Shown here in pieces: positions 37,887 to 46,581 of a stretch of DNA of 64,000 bases. The stretch lies in contig NZ_JAFCKB010000024.1 of the NCBI RefSeq assembly GCF_018130615.1, forward strand, positions 1 to 64,000. The letters run 5' to 3'. Each line of letters starts with the position of its first letter. Position 1 is the first letter of the stretch. The notes under the pieces were generated by a model. That model ran no database searches. It was not told the DNA's origin and was given only the letters and a program-made list of their open reading frames with translations. This stretch comes from Bradyrhizobium manausense (GTDB taxonomy: Bacteria > Pseudomonadota > Alphaproteobacteria > Rhizobiales > Xanthobacteraceae). Both the position numbers and the translations under genes were made by a program.

Positions 37887-38531
37887 ATGTCCGATCGGCC
37901 GCACAGTCCGATTCAAGATCCGCGCGTCAACGCCGTGATCGCGCGCCTGCAGGGCGCGCGGTCGCGGCCGTCCGGCGCCGGTCCGCGCAGCTCGTTCAAC
38001 AGCCGCGATCCTCACGCCTATGCCGAACGGGGCTTTTCGATCCATCCCGAGCAGGGTGAGTTGATCTACCTGCTGTGCCGCGGCTTGCGCGCCACCCGCG
38101 TCGCGGAGTTCGCGACCTCGGTCGGCATGTCGACGCTCTATTTCGCGGCTGCCGTCCGCGATAATGGCGGTGGCACCGTGATCGGCTCGGAGATCGTGCC
38201 CGCCAAGGTCGAAGCCGCCAGGCGCAATCTCGCTGAGGCCGGCCTGGCCGACTATGCCGAGATCCGCGAAGGCGATGCACGCAAGACGTTGCGCGACCTC
38301 GGTGGCCCCGTCGACTTCGTGCTGATCGACGGCTGGCCGGGCGAGGGCGGTCCCTCGCTGGCGCGCGAGGTGATCGAGATCGTCGCGCCGCAACTGCTCG
38401 TCGGCGGCTACGTCATGAACGACAATGCCGAGCCCGACTATCTCGCTTTCATCCGCGATCCCAACAGAGGCTTCGTCTCGATGACGCTGCCGCTCAAGGG
38501 CGGCACGGAGCTGTCGTTGAAGGTGAGGTGA
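37887..38531 (+). CDS. O-methyltransferase-like class I SAM protein
   Basis: This 214-residue protein resembles the small O-methyltransferase family: AEFATSVGMSTLYFAAAV is the SAM loop region, VIGSEIVPAKVEAARRN the acidic strand, and DFVLIDGWPGEGG the metal- or substrate-binding aspartate. ATG 37887 follows GAAGGGGG, 12 bases after the padR stop, so it is likely co-transcribed and regulated by it. Substrate unknown. Confidence 0.82.
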   Translation: MSDRPHSPIQDPRVNAVIARLQGARSRPSGAGPRSSFNSRDPHAYAERGFSIHPEQGELIYLLCRGLRATRVAEFATSVGMSTLYFAAAVRDNGGGTVIGSEIVPAKVEAARRNLAEAGLADYAEIREGDARKTLRDLGGPVDFVLIDGWPGEGGPSLAREVIEIVAPQLLVGGYVMNDNAEPDYLAFIRDPNRGFVSMTLPLKGGTELSLKVR

Positions 38532-38709
38532 GGTCCTCCGCCCACAACGCCTTCCGTCGGCGTGCCATCGTTGAACGATGGATACGAAGAATAGTCGTGC
38601 GCCCTGGCAGGCCAGCTGCATTGTGAGTTGTGCCTGAACGCCACGCGGTTACGATGCGCGCCGGGTTCCTGCTGTGTGCGGGAGCGGACATCGTCACTGG
38701 AGAGGCGAC

Positions 38710-40365
38710 ATGAGCGAGCAGGAACGCAAAGTCAAAGGATCGGACCTGTTCGTTGCGGCGCTGGAGAACGAAGGCGTCGACCGCATCTTCGGCGTGCCCG
38801 GCGAGGAAAATCTAGACCTCGTCGAATCGCTGCGCACCTCCAAGATCGAGCTGGTTCTGACCCGCCACGAGCAGGCCGCCGCCTTCATGGCGGCGACCCA
38901 TGGCCGGCTCACCGGCAAGCCGGGCGTCTGTCTCTCCACGCTCGGTCCGGGCGCACTCAATCTGTCGACCGGCGCGGCGTACGCTCATCTCGGCGCGATG
39001 CCGATGATCCTCATCACCGGCCAGAAGCCGATCATGAGCAGCCGGCAGGCCCGCTTCCAGATCGTGGACGTGGTCGCGACCATGAAGCCGCTGACGAAAC
39101 TGTCGCGGCAGATCGTCAGCGCCTCCTCGATTCCGACCGTGGTGCGCGACGCCTTCCGCGTGGCGATGGAGGAGCGGCCTGGTCCGGTGCATCTCGAATT
39201 GCCCGAAGACATCGCGGGCGACGAGGTGGTCGCCGTTCCCGTGATCCCGATCCATCCGATCGAGATTCCCGTCGCACATCGCGCCGCGCTCGATCGCGCC
39301 GCCGTGATGATCCTGGCCGCAAAGCGTCCGCTGGTGATGATGGGGGCCGCGACCAGCCGCCCGCGCTCGACCCACGGCATCGCAAGTTTCGTGCGGCGGA
39401 CCGGCATTCCGTTCTTCACCACGCAGATGGGCAAGGGCACCGTGCCGGGCGGCACCAATCTCTACATGGGCACCGCGGCGCTATCCGAGCGCGACTATGT
39501 ACACGATGCCATCGACGCCGCCGATCTGATCGTGGCGATCGGCCATGATCCGATCGAGAAGCCGCCCTTCATCATGGGCCCGTCGGGGCCGAAGGTCATT
39601 CACGTCAGCTACACCTCGGCGAGTGTCGAACTAGTGTATTTCCCCGACGCCGAGGTGATCGGCGACGTCGGCCCGAGCCTCGAGCTTCTGGCCGACCGGC
39701 TCGAAGGCAAGCTGCCGCAGGCCGCGACGTTGTTGCCGCTGCGCGAAGAAATCCTCAACCACATCGCCGACCGCGCCACCGAGACACGCTGGCCGCCGAC
39801 GCCGCAGCGCATCGTGCACGACATCCGTCAGGTCATTCCGGAGAACGGCATCGTCGCGCTCGACAACGGCATGTACAAGATCTGGTTCGCTCGCAATTAC
39901 CGCACCCGCGTCGCCAACACGCTGCTGCTCGACAATGCGCTGGCGACGATGGGTGCCGGCTTGCCGTCGGCGATGATGGCCGCGATGCTCTATCCCGATC
40001 GCCGTGTGCTCGCGGTCGCCGGCGACGGCGGCTTCATGATGAACAGCCAGGAGCTGGAGACTGCCGTTCGCCTCAAGCTCAATCTCGTCGTGCTGGTGCT
40101 GGAGGACAACGCTTACGGCATGATCCGCTGGAAGCAGGCCGTCGATCACTTTGCCGATTATGGCATGACCTTCGGCAATCCCGACTTTGCACTCTATGCC
40201 AAAGCCTATGGCGCCAAGGGTCACCGTATCGATAACATCGACAGCTTTGGCCCGACGCTCGATGCCGCTTTCAAGGAGGGCGGCGTGCACCTGGTCTCGA
40301 TCCCGATCGACTATTCCGAGAACGTGCGGGTGCTGGTCGACGAGCTGCGCGCGCGGCAGAAATAG
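38710..40365 (+). CDS. Acetolactate synthase-type thiamine-diphosphate enzyme
   Basis: This 551-residue ThDP-dependent enzyme has the three classical domains. The catalytic Glu lies in GVPGEENLDL. The central FAD/nucleotide-like domain is at about 185-320. The ThDP-Mg motif GDGGFMMN...NAYG is at about 437-470. No regulatory small subunit (IlvH) is adjacent, so a catabolic acetolactate synthase or related carboligase or decarboxylase is more likely than the biosynthetic IlvB. ATG 38710 follows GGAGAGGCG. The exact substrate is uncertain. Confidence 0.85.
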   Translation: MSEQERKVKGSDLFVAALENEGVDRIFGVPGEENLDLVESLRTSKIELVLTRHEQAAAFMAATHGRLTGKPGVCLSTLGPGALNLSTGAAYAHLGAMPMILITGQKPIMSSRQARFQIVDVVATMKPLTKLSRQIVSASSIPTVVRDAFRVAMEERPGPVHLELPEDIAGDEVVAVPVIPIHPIEIPVAHRAALDRAAVMILAAKRPLVMMGAATSRPRSTHGIASFVRRTGIPFFTTQMGKGTVPGGTNLYMGTAALSERDYVHDAIDAADLIVAIGHDPIEKPPFIMGPSGPKVIHVSYTSASVELVYFPDAEVIGDVGPSLELLADRLEGKLPQAATLLPLREEILNHIADRATETRWPPTPQRIVHDIRQVIPENGIVALDNGMYKIWFARNYRTRVANTLLLDNALATMGAGLPSAMMAAMLYPDRRVLAVAGDGGFMMNSQELETAVRLKLNLVVLVLEDNAYGMIRWKQAVDHFADYGMTFGNPDFALYAKAYGAKGHRIDNIDSFGPTLDAAFKEGGVHLVSIPIDYSENVRVLVDELRARQK

Positions 40366-40415
40366 GAGAAAATTCTCGAAAATTGCCGGGAGGGTCATAC
40401 CTGCCATTCCTTGAT

Positions 40416-40436
40416 ATATATCGTTCTACGATATAT
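40416..40436 (+). promoter_or_regulatory. Perfect palindromic operator upstream of the ClC gene
   Basis: ATATATCG-TTCTA-CGATATAT is a perfect 8-base-arm palindrome in an AT-rich spot of an otherwise GC-rich region, 37 bases before the ClC start. Its half-site TATATCGT also occurs in the padR promoter at 37211-37218. It is a likely repressor site, perhaps for the His-rich PadR protein encoded 2.5 kb upstream. Confidence 0.55.
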
Positions 40437-40472
40437 TGCAGGCGCGAAGAATCCTCCCGACCAGAGATATCC

Positions 40473-42299
40473 ATGCGCCAGACCCCCGACATGACCGGCG
40501 GCCTCCCGCGTCCTCGCGGCAAGCCCGGAGATTTTACCGCCGATCGCCGCGTGTTGGTCCTGATCGGCATGGCGCTGCTGGTCGGCAGCCTCGGCGCCGG
40601 GGCCGCCTGGGTGCTGTTGAAGCTGATCGCGCTGGTGACCAATCTGGTCTGGTTCGGTCATGTCAGCACTGAGAACGTCTCGCTGGCGAATGCCCATCGG
40701 GGGATCTGGATGGTGCTGGCGCCGGCGCTTGGCGGTCTCGTGATCGGTCTGATGGCGCGGTTCGGGTCGGAGAAGATCCGGGGCCACGGCATCCCCGAGG
40801 CGATCGAGGCGATCCTGATCGGCGGCAGCCGGATGCAGCCGAAGGTCGCGATCCTGAAGCCGCTGTCCTCGGCGGTGTCGATCGGCAGCGGAGGTCCGTT
40901 CGGCGCCGAGGGGCCAATCATCATGACGGGCGGCGCGATCGGATCGATCTTCGCCCAGTGCTTCCATCTCACCGCGGCCGAACGCAAGACGCTGCTGGTC
41001 GCGGGCGCTGCCGCCGGCATGACGGCGATCTTCGGCACGCCGATTGCGGCGGTGCTGCTCGCGGTCGAGCTGCTGCTGTTCGAATGGAAGCCGCGCAGCT
41101 TCCTCCCCGTCGTGACGGGAGCGGTGATTTCGGCGGCGTGGCGGCCACTGCTGTTCGGGACCGGTCCGCTGTTTCCATTCGCGGACCGGCCGGATTTGCC
41201 CTGGTGGGGCCTCGCGGCGGCGATCGGCGTCGGCATCGTCGCCGGCCTGCAATCCGGATTGATGACGCGGCTGCTCTACGCCATCGAAGACCTGTTCGAT
41301 CATCTGCCGATGCATTGGATGTGGTGGCCGATGCTGGGCGGCCTCGTCGTCGGCCTCGGCGGGCTGATCGATCCCAGCGCGCTCGGCGTCGGCTATGACG
41401 TCATTGCGGATCTCCTCTCCGGCCACATGGTGCGCGACGAGGCGATCCGGCTCTTGCTGGTGAAGTCCGTGATCTGGGTGGTCGCGCTGAGCTCGGGCAC
41501 GTCGGGCGGCGTGCTGGCGCCGCTGCTCATCCTCGGCGGCACCGCCGGCTGGATGGAGGGGCTGGTGCTGCCCGGTGGCGCATCGTTCTGGGCGCTGGTC
41601 GGCATGGCCGCCATGATGGGCGGCACGATGCGCTCACCGCTGACCGGCGTGATGTTCGCGATCGAGCTCACCGGCAATATCGACATGCTTCTGCCATTGC
41701 TGGCGGCGACTGGCGCGGCGCATGCCGTCACCGTGCTGTTGCTCAAGCGCTCGATCCTGACCGAAAAGATCGCGCGCCGCGGCCAGCACATCACCCGTGA
41801 ATATGCGATCGACCCGTTCGAACTGATGCGTACGGCTGATGTCATGGTCACGGATGTCGACACGCTGCCGGCCGACATGTCCATCGACGCGGCGGTGACT
41901 TTCTTCACCTCGGACCAGCGTCGTCATAAATCCTATCCGGTCGTCGCGGCCGATGGACGTCTGACCGGCATGGTGACGCGCGCCGACGTGCTGCGCTGGC
42001 GCACCGAGGGCGATCATCAGGCCGCAACGCTCGATGACGTCGTGTCGGACAGCTCCAGCGTGGTGGCGCATCCCGACGATGTTCTGGGGCGGGTTGCGGA
42101 CCTCATGGTTGCCTCCGATCTCGGCCGGCTGCCGGTGGTCGATCGCGCCAGCCATCGCGTGGTCGGCCTGGTCGCTCGCAAGGATTTGCTGCGAATTCGC
42201 GCGGTCGTGAACGCGCAGGAGGAGGACCGCAACGCATATTTCCTGCGCGAAAAGGCGCTTGTGCCGGAGGCACGGATCGCGGAAGGTCAGTCCCTCTGA
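40473..42299 (+). CDS. ClC-type chloride channel/antiporter with C-terminal CBS domains
   Basis: This 608-residue membrane protein of the ClC family has the anion-path motifs GHGIP (residues 104-108) and GSGGPFGAEGP (138-148, gating Glu146) and the helix-N motif GTPIAAVLLAVE. Retained Glu146 fits H+/Cl- exchange. Two C-terminal CBS domains (about 470-590) may bind nucleotides. ATG 40473 is preferred because the palindromic operator lies in the extended frame upstream. It may serve acid resistance or ion homeostasis. Confidence 0.9.
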   Translation: MRQTPDMTGGLPRPRGKPGDFTADRRVLVLIGMALLVGSLGAGAAWVLLKLIALVTNLVWFGHVSTENVSLANAHRGIWMVLAPALGGLVIGLMARFGSEKIRGHGIPEAIEAILIGGSRMQPKVAILKPLSSAVSIGSGGPFGAEGPIIMTGGAIGSIFAQCFHLTAAERKTLLVAGAAAGMTAIFGTPIAAVLLAVELLLFEWKPRSFLPVVTGAVISAAWRPLLFGTGPLFPFADRPDLPWWGLAAAIGVGIVAGLQSGLMTRLLYAIEDLFDHLPMHWMWWPMLGGLVVGLGGLIDPSALGVGYDVIADLLSGHMVRDEAIRLLLVKSVIWVVALSSGTSGGVLAPLLILGGTAGWMEGLVLPGGASFWALVGMAAMMGGTMRSPLTGVMFAIELTGNIDMLLPLLAATGAAHAVTVLLLKRSILTEKIARRGQHITREYAIDPFELMRTADVMVTDVDTLPADMSIDAAVTFFTSDQRRHKSYPVVAADGRLTGMVTRADVLRWRTEGDHQAATLDDVVSDSSSVVAHPDDVLGRVADLMVASDLGRLPVVDRASHRVVGLVARKDLLRIRAVVNAQEEDRNAYFLREKALVPEARIAEGQSL

Positions 42300-42323
42300 A
42301 CTCCAGCAGCGACAGGAATGAGC

Positions 42324-42671
42324 ATGACTCGCGTTCGTTGTGTTACCGAGATGGGGATGGGCGTCGACGTCCACGGCAGGGATGCCACCAAGGCGGCGAA
42401 GCGCGCGGTGTCGGATGCCATCCGCCATTCGAGCCTCGGTTTCTTCCGGATGATCAACAAGACCGCGAATGACATGTTCGTCGATGTCACGATTGGCGTG
42501 CCCTATCCCGAGGCGGTGGACAAGGAGGCGGTCGCCAAGGAGCTTCCTTACGGCACCGTGACCGTCACCGCGGTCAAGGGCGGGCTGGAGATTCCCTCGG
42601 CCACGGAAGTGGCCAATGACCCCATCCTCATCGCCAATGCCGCTGTCATCGTCAGCTTCGACAAGGAATGA
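42324..42671 (+). CDS. Lin0512 family protein
   Basis: This 115-residue protein of the uncharacterised Lin0512 family is recognised by EMGMGVDVHGRDATKAAKRAV and GVPYPEAVD. It is likely a small oligomeric alpha/beta protein; function unknown. ATG 42324 is preferred over 42318 because ACAGGAA is then properly spaced. It begins 24 bases after the ClC stop and ends four bases before the GNAT gene, so the three genes probably form one operon. Confidence 0.8.
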   Translation: MTRVRCVTEMGMGVDVHGRDATKAAKRAVSDAIRHSSLGFFRMINKTANDMFVDVTIGVPYPEAVDKEAVAKELPYGTVTVTAVKGGLEIPSATEVANDPILIANAAVIVSFDKE

Positions 42672-42675
42672 GTCG

Positions 42676-43365
42676 ATGTCCGACGATGAGGCTCTGCTGG
42701 ACCGTCCGATCTGGAGCGCGCTGACGACGAGCCATAAGCATCTGGCGGAAGGCGGCCCGCGCGCGCTGCGCTATCCCGTGGACATGACGCCGTTCGCGGA
42801 CATGATCGACATGTCGGCGGCAAGCTTTGCCGCGCTCGGCGATCTCATGTCGCCCTCGCAGGTTGTCGCGCTGTTCACGCCGGACCCGGTTGATGTCCCG
42901 GCTGGATTCAAGGTTGTGCTCGCCGAGAGCGGCGATCAGATGATCGGCTCGCCCGCCGACAGCCCATTGCGCGATGCCGAGATCGTCACGCTCGGTCCGG
43001 CCGACGTTCCCGCGATGATGGCGCTCACGGCGCTGACCAAGCCCGGGCCGTTCGCTGCGCGGACGCACGAGCTCGGCACGTTCCTCGGCATCCGCGCCGG
43101 CGGCGAATTGGTCGCGATGACCGGCGAGCGCATGAAGCCGGGCAAGTTCGTCGAGATGACGGCCGTCTGCGTCCATCCCGACTATCGCGGGCGCGGCTAC
43201 GCGCAGGCGCTGCTCGCAGCCGTCGCGCGCCGGATCGAGGCGCGCGGTGAAATTCCGTTCCTGCACGTGTTTTCGAACAACACGTCCGCCATCGCGCTCT
43301 ATCAGCGTCAGGGCATGCGCATCCGCCGTCGCCTTCACGTGACGGCGTTCATGAAGCAGGAATGA
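42676..43365 (+). CDS. GNAT-family N-acetyltransferase
   Basis: This 229-residue protein has its acetyl-CoA-binding GNAT core in the C-terminal half. VCVHPDYRGRGYAQALLAAV contains the Q/RxxGxG/A loop, and VFSNNTSAIALYQRQGMRIR follows. The N-terminal 90 residues are family-specific. ATG 42676 follows the Lin0512 stop at once (stop TGA 42669-42671). Substrate unknown. Confidence 0.87.
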   Translation: MSDDEALLDRPIWSALTTSHKHLAEGGPRALRYPVDMTPFADMIDMSAASFAALGDLMSPSQVVALFTPDPVDVPAGFKVVLAESGDQMIGSPADSPLRDAEIVTLGPADVPAMMALTALTKPGPFAARTHELGTFLGIRAGGELVAMTGERMKPGKFVEMTAVCVHPDYRGRGYAQALLAAVARRIEARGEIPFLHVFSNNTSAIALYQRQGMRIRRRLHVTAFMKQE

Positions 43366-43396
43366 CGGCCCGGCGGTGCGCGCCGGGCCGCTGGGC

Positions 43397-43945
43397 TCAA
43401 GTCGTGTAATCGACCAGCAGCGCGCTCGACGCGTTGGAGGCCGCCGAGTTGCCGCTGGAGCCATAGGAGGTCGACTGGCTGGTCGCGTTCTGGAGCAGCG
43501 CGATCAGCTCCTTCATCAGCTCTGCGGTGGTGGCCGAAGACGAGCTGGAGGAGGAATCCGACGAAGAGGTCGAGTCCGTGCTGCTCGTGCTGGAGCTGTC
43601 ACTGCCATCGGGCGGGGGCGGCGGTCCGCCGGCGCTGCCGGAGAAGGTGTTGGCGAACACATTCTTCAGCTCGCTTGCCTGGTCGCTGGTCAGCTTGCCG
43701 CTCGACACCTCGTTCTGGATGAGGCCGTCGACCTTGGATTGCATCTCGTCGGCCGAGGGCGGCGACGAGGAGGTCGCGCTCGATGCGCCGCTCTTGAGTG
43801 AGGAATCGATGTCGTCGAGCGCCGACGAGAGCGCGGATTCGTCACTCGAAGAGATGGTGCCCGCCGAGACTTCCTTGGTGAGCTCGCTCTTGAGGCGGTC
43901 GAGCGGGGAGTAGGAATTGGTGGTCGTTGCAGAGATCGAGGTCAT
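43397..43945 (-). CDS. Ser-rich hypothetical protein with internal helical repeat
   Basis: This 182-residue protein has two similar helical units, one containing EVSAGTISSSDESAL and one EVSSGKLTSDQASEL, joined by a Ser-rich stretch. A PPPPPDGS segment and a long Ser/Thr run follow, before a final helix (ELMKELIALLQNA). It has no signal peptide or catalytic motif. The low-complexity, Ser-rich body and unstructured start (MTSISATTTNSYS) resemble exported or secretion-substrate proteins, but this is only impression. The repeat units could also be weak EF-hand-like helices. Confidence 0.6.
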   Translation of the reverse strand: MTSISATTTNSYSPLDRLKSELTKEVSAGTISSSDESALSSALDDIDSSLKSGASSATSSSPPSADEMQSKVDGLIQNEVSSGKLTSDQASELKNVFANTFSGSAGGPPPPPDGSDSSSTSSTDSTSSSDSSSSSSSATTAELMKELIALLQNATSQSTSYGSSGNSAASNASSALLVDYTT

Positions 43946-44191
43946 TGCCGGTCACTCCTGGTGAGGGTGAAGATACGCTGAACATGAGTGTGAGGCTAAA
44001 GGTCGCGCGCTTAACGAGGTCTTGCCGCGGGGATTGCTGGCGTTTTCGTTGTGTTGCTCGCACGGGTGCGAACATGCAGCGAAACAAAAAAGCGGCAGGT
44101 GCCTGTGCGGATCGAGGCTCGCACGAACGGGCTTTCACGCCGCCGATTCGTTGCTATATCCGTGGCAACCAATTGGGAGAGGGGCCTGTTT

Positions 44192-45376
44192 ATGGACGTT
44201 AGAACGCCAGATTTTTCCGCCGTGCGGACAGCGATGCAACGCTACGTCGATCAGGAGATCATTCCTGGCGTGTCCTGGGCCGTGCTGCGCGGGCGGGAGG
44301 TGGTCGATCAGCAATGCGTCGGTTTCGCCGACCGCGAGGCCAAGACGGCGCTCCGGCCGGACCATATCTTTCGTGCCTTCTCCAACACCAAGATATTCGT
44401 CACGTCTGCGATCATGCTGCTGGTCGAGGAAGGCCTTATCGGGCTCGATGACCCCATCGAGAAATTCCTGCCGCAACTCGGCAATCGCCAGGTGCTGAAG
44501 CAGGGCGCTTCGAGCCTTGCTGATGTCGAGCCAGCGAAAAGCCCGATCACAATCCGGCAGCTTCTGACCCATACATCGGGCCTCAGCTACGGCATCTTCG
44601 ATCCCGGCACGGTGCTGTTCAAAGGCTACAACGACGCGCGCGTGCTCAATCCGTTGACGCCGCTGACCGACATGATCGACAAGCTCGCCGATCTGCCGCT
44701 GTCCTATCATCCCGGCACGTCCTGGGAATATTCGGTGGCGACCGACGTGCTCGGCCGCGTGGTGGAGGTCGTCTCGGGCAAGCCGCTCGACGCCTTCTTC
44801 AAGGTGCGGATCTTCGATCCGCTCGGCATGACCGATACCGGCTTCTCCGTGCCTGAAGCGCAGCAGGGCAGGCTGGTCGCGCATTACACCGGCGCCGACG
44901 TGCTCGATCCGATGAAGCCTGGCCTCACCCGCGCGGACAATCTGCCTTTTCCGCAGGCCTATCGGCGGCCGTTCCCGCGACTGTCGGGCGGCGGTGGGCT
45001 GGTGTCGACCTTGCCGGACATGCTTGCTCTGGTGCGTGCGCTGCTGCCTGGCCCGGACGCGCTGCTGAAGCCGGAGACGCTGCGGCAGATGATGACGAAC
45101 CAATTGCCGGCGGGCCAGACCATCCGCTTCGCCAATCTCGGCCCGATGCCGGGCAAGGGCTTTGGCCTAGGCGGCGCCGTCACCTTCGCGCCGACGCAGT
45201 TCGATCCCCCGAATTCCACCGGCGAATTCCAGTGGGGCGGCCTGGCCGGCACCCATTGGTGGATCTGCCCCGAGGCCAATACGGCGGGTGTCCTGATGGC
45301 CCAGCGCCATCTGGGCTTCTGGAATCCGTTCTTCTTCGAGTTCAAGCGCCTGGCCTACCAGGCGGTCGGAGGCTGA
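44192..45376 (+). CDS. Serine hydrolase of the beta-lactamase/penicillin-binding protein family
   Basis: This 394-residue class C beta-lactamase-like esterase has a catalytic SxxK (Ser64, Lys67). The second motif Y-S-V at 180-182 keeps Tyr but has Val where Asn is common, so it is more likely an esterase or peptidase than a lactamase. LSGGGGLVSTLPDM is the usual family feature. It has no signal peptide from ATG 44192, which follows GAGAGGGGCC. The frame extends to 44051 but adds a non-family Arg/Cys-rich segment. Confidence 0.83.
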   Translation: MDVRTPDFSAVRTAMQRYVDQEIIPGVSWAVLRGREVVDQQCVGFADREAKTALRPDHIFRAFSNTKIFVTSAIMLLVEEGLIGLDDPIEKFLPQLGNRQVLKQGASSLADVEPAKSPITIRQLLTHTSGLSYGIFDPGTVLFKGYNDARVLNPLTPLTDMIDKLADLPLSYHPGTSWEYSVATDVLGRVVEVVSGKPLDAFFKVRIFDPLGMTDTGFSVPEAQQGRLVAHYTGADVLDPMKPGLTRADNLPFPQAYRRPFPRLSGGGGLVSTLPDMLALVRALLPGPDALLKPETLRQMMTNQLPAGQTIRFANLGPMPGKGFGLGGAVTFAPTQFDPPNSTGEFQWGGLAGTHWWICPEANTAGVLMAQRHLGFWNPFFFEFKRLAYQAVGG

Positions 45377-45471
45377 GCGCGAAGAAATTGCGCGTCCTGG
45401 CGAATCCTTTTCCGCCGTCGCGCCCTCTTGGTGGTCGAGGCATTCCGCCTCGGCCCATCTCGGAGGATGCG

Positions 45472-45681
45472 ATGGCATTTTACAGGAAGAACATCGGCGG
45501 CTGGCACCAGGCGGTGCGGGTTGCGTCAGGGATCGCCGTGGCGATTGCGGCGTTCGTCTATCTGACCGGTGCGCCGGCATGGCTGGTCGCGTTCGGCGGT
45601 GCAGGTTTCGCGCTGACCGGCCTCGTCGGCTATTGTCCGATGTGCGCGATGGCCGGCATCGGCAGGGGAGATGTGTCGTGA
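45472..45681 (+). CDS. DUF2892 (YgaP-like) small membrane protein
   Basis: This 69-residue protein has two membrane helices (about residues 13-32 and 36-54). It carries the YgaP-type transmembrane domain pattern, MAFYRKNIGGWHQAVRVASG, and a C-terminal YCPMCAMAG motif whose cysteines may bind metal or sulfur. ATG 45472 follows CGGAGGATGC. Its stop overlaps the GTG start of the sigma factor by four bases (GTGA), so the two are translationally coupled. Confidence 0.78.
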   Translation: MAFYRKNIGGWHQAVRVASGIAVAIAAFVYLTGAPAWLVAFGGAGFALTGLVGYCPMCAMAGIGRGDVS

Positions 45682-46199
45682 GCGCGGCCGCAATCTCCCC
45701 AAACCTGTTTGAGGCCGCGCGGCTCGGCGATCCCCAGGCCATAGCCCGCCTGCTCGAGACGGCGCAGCCCGATATCCGCCGCTACGCTCGCGCGACGTGC
45801 CGCAGTTCGGCGGATGCCGAGGATGCGGCGCAAGAGGCGCTGTGGATCCTGTTCCGGCATGTCGGCACGATCCGCTCGCTATTGGCATTTTCGTCCTGGC
45901 TGTTCAGCGTGGTCCGTCGTGAATGCCTGCGGCTCGCGCGCAAGGCGGGCCTCGCCCCGTCGGTCGATGAGAGCGAGGCGGAGGCCGTGCTGCTGTTGCG
46001 GCCAGAGGCCGATCTGCGGCTCGACGTCGCCGCAGCCTTCGAAGCGCTGCCGGCACATTACCGCGATGTCGCGCTGATGCGCGACGTCAAGGAGATGACC
46101 ATCGACGAAATCGCCGACGCGCTCGGCGCGACGCGACAGACCGTGAAAGCGCGTCTGCATCGCGCCCGCGCCCTGATGCGCGAATATCTGACGAGGTGA
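45678..46199 (+). CDS. ECF-type sigma-70 family RNA polymerase sigma factor
   Basis: This 173-residue sigma factor has region 2 at about residues 20-90 (with AEDAAQEALWILFRHV) and region 4 at about 115-165 (with MTIDEIADALGATRQTVKARLHRAR). GTG 45678 overlaps the DUF2892 stop. No anti-sigma gene follows; instead an AhpD-like gene starts four bases after the stop, which suggests a redox- or peroxide-linked regulon. Confidence 0.88.
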   Translation: MSAAAISPNLFEAARLGDPQAIARLLETAQPDIRRYARATCRSSADAEDAAQEALWILFRHVGTIRSLLAFSSWLFSVVRRECLRLARKAGLAPSVDESEAEAVLLLRPEADLRLDVAAAFEALPAHYRDVALMRDVKEMTIDEIADALGATRQTVKARLHRARALMREYLTR

Positions 46200-46202
46200 G
46201 TC

Positions 46203-46550
46203 ATGGCCGATTACCAAAACCCGGACGATCTGAAATCGGTCCCGGCCTTCGTCGCGCTCGCGCCGGTCGAAGCCAACGCATTCCTGGCGTTCAACCGCGC
46301 GGTCGAGCGCAAGGACGGGCTGATCCCAGCAAAATATCGCGAGCTGATCTCGCTCGCGGTCGCGCTCACCACGCAATGTGCCTATTGCCTCGACGTTCAT
46401 ACGGCGCAGGCGGCGAAAGCCGGCGCGACGCGCGAGGAGGTGGCAGAAGCCGCACTGATTGCAGCGGCGGTGCGCGCCGGCGGCACGCTCGGCCATGCGC
46501 TGCTGGCGCAGCGGCTGTTTGATCGACATCGGGGTGAGGGTGCAGGGTGA
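46203..46550 (+). CDS. AhpD-like carboxymuconolactone decarboxylase-family protein
   Basis: This 115-residue small AhpD-type protein has the full C-x2-C-x3-H core (Cys59, Cys62, His66) in TQCAYCLDVH. It probably has thiol oxidoreductase or peroxidase activity. It lies four bases downstream of the sigma-factor gene in the same operon. The association of an ECF factor with an AhpD-like protein recurs in rhizobia and hints that the protein senses or detoxifies peroxides. Confidence 0.87.
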   Translation: MADYQNPDDLKSVPAFVALAPVEANAFLAFNRAVERKDGLIPAKYRELISLAVALTTQCAYCLDVHTAQAAKAGATREEVAEAALIAAAVRAGGTLGHALLAQRLFDRHRGEGAG

Positions 46551-46581
46551 ACAAGCGCTGGCAGGGGGCGGGACCGGGCAT

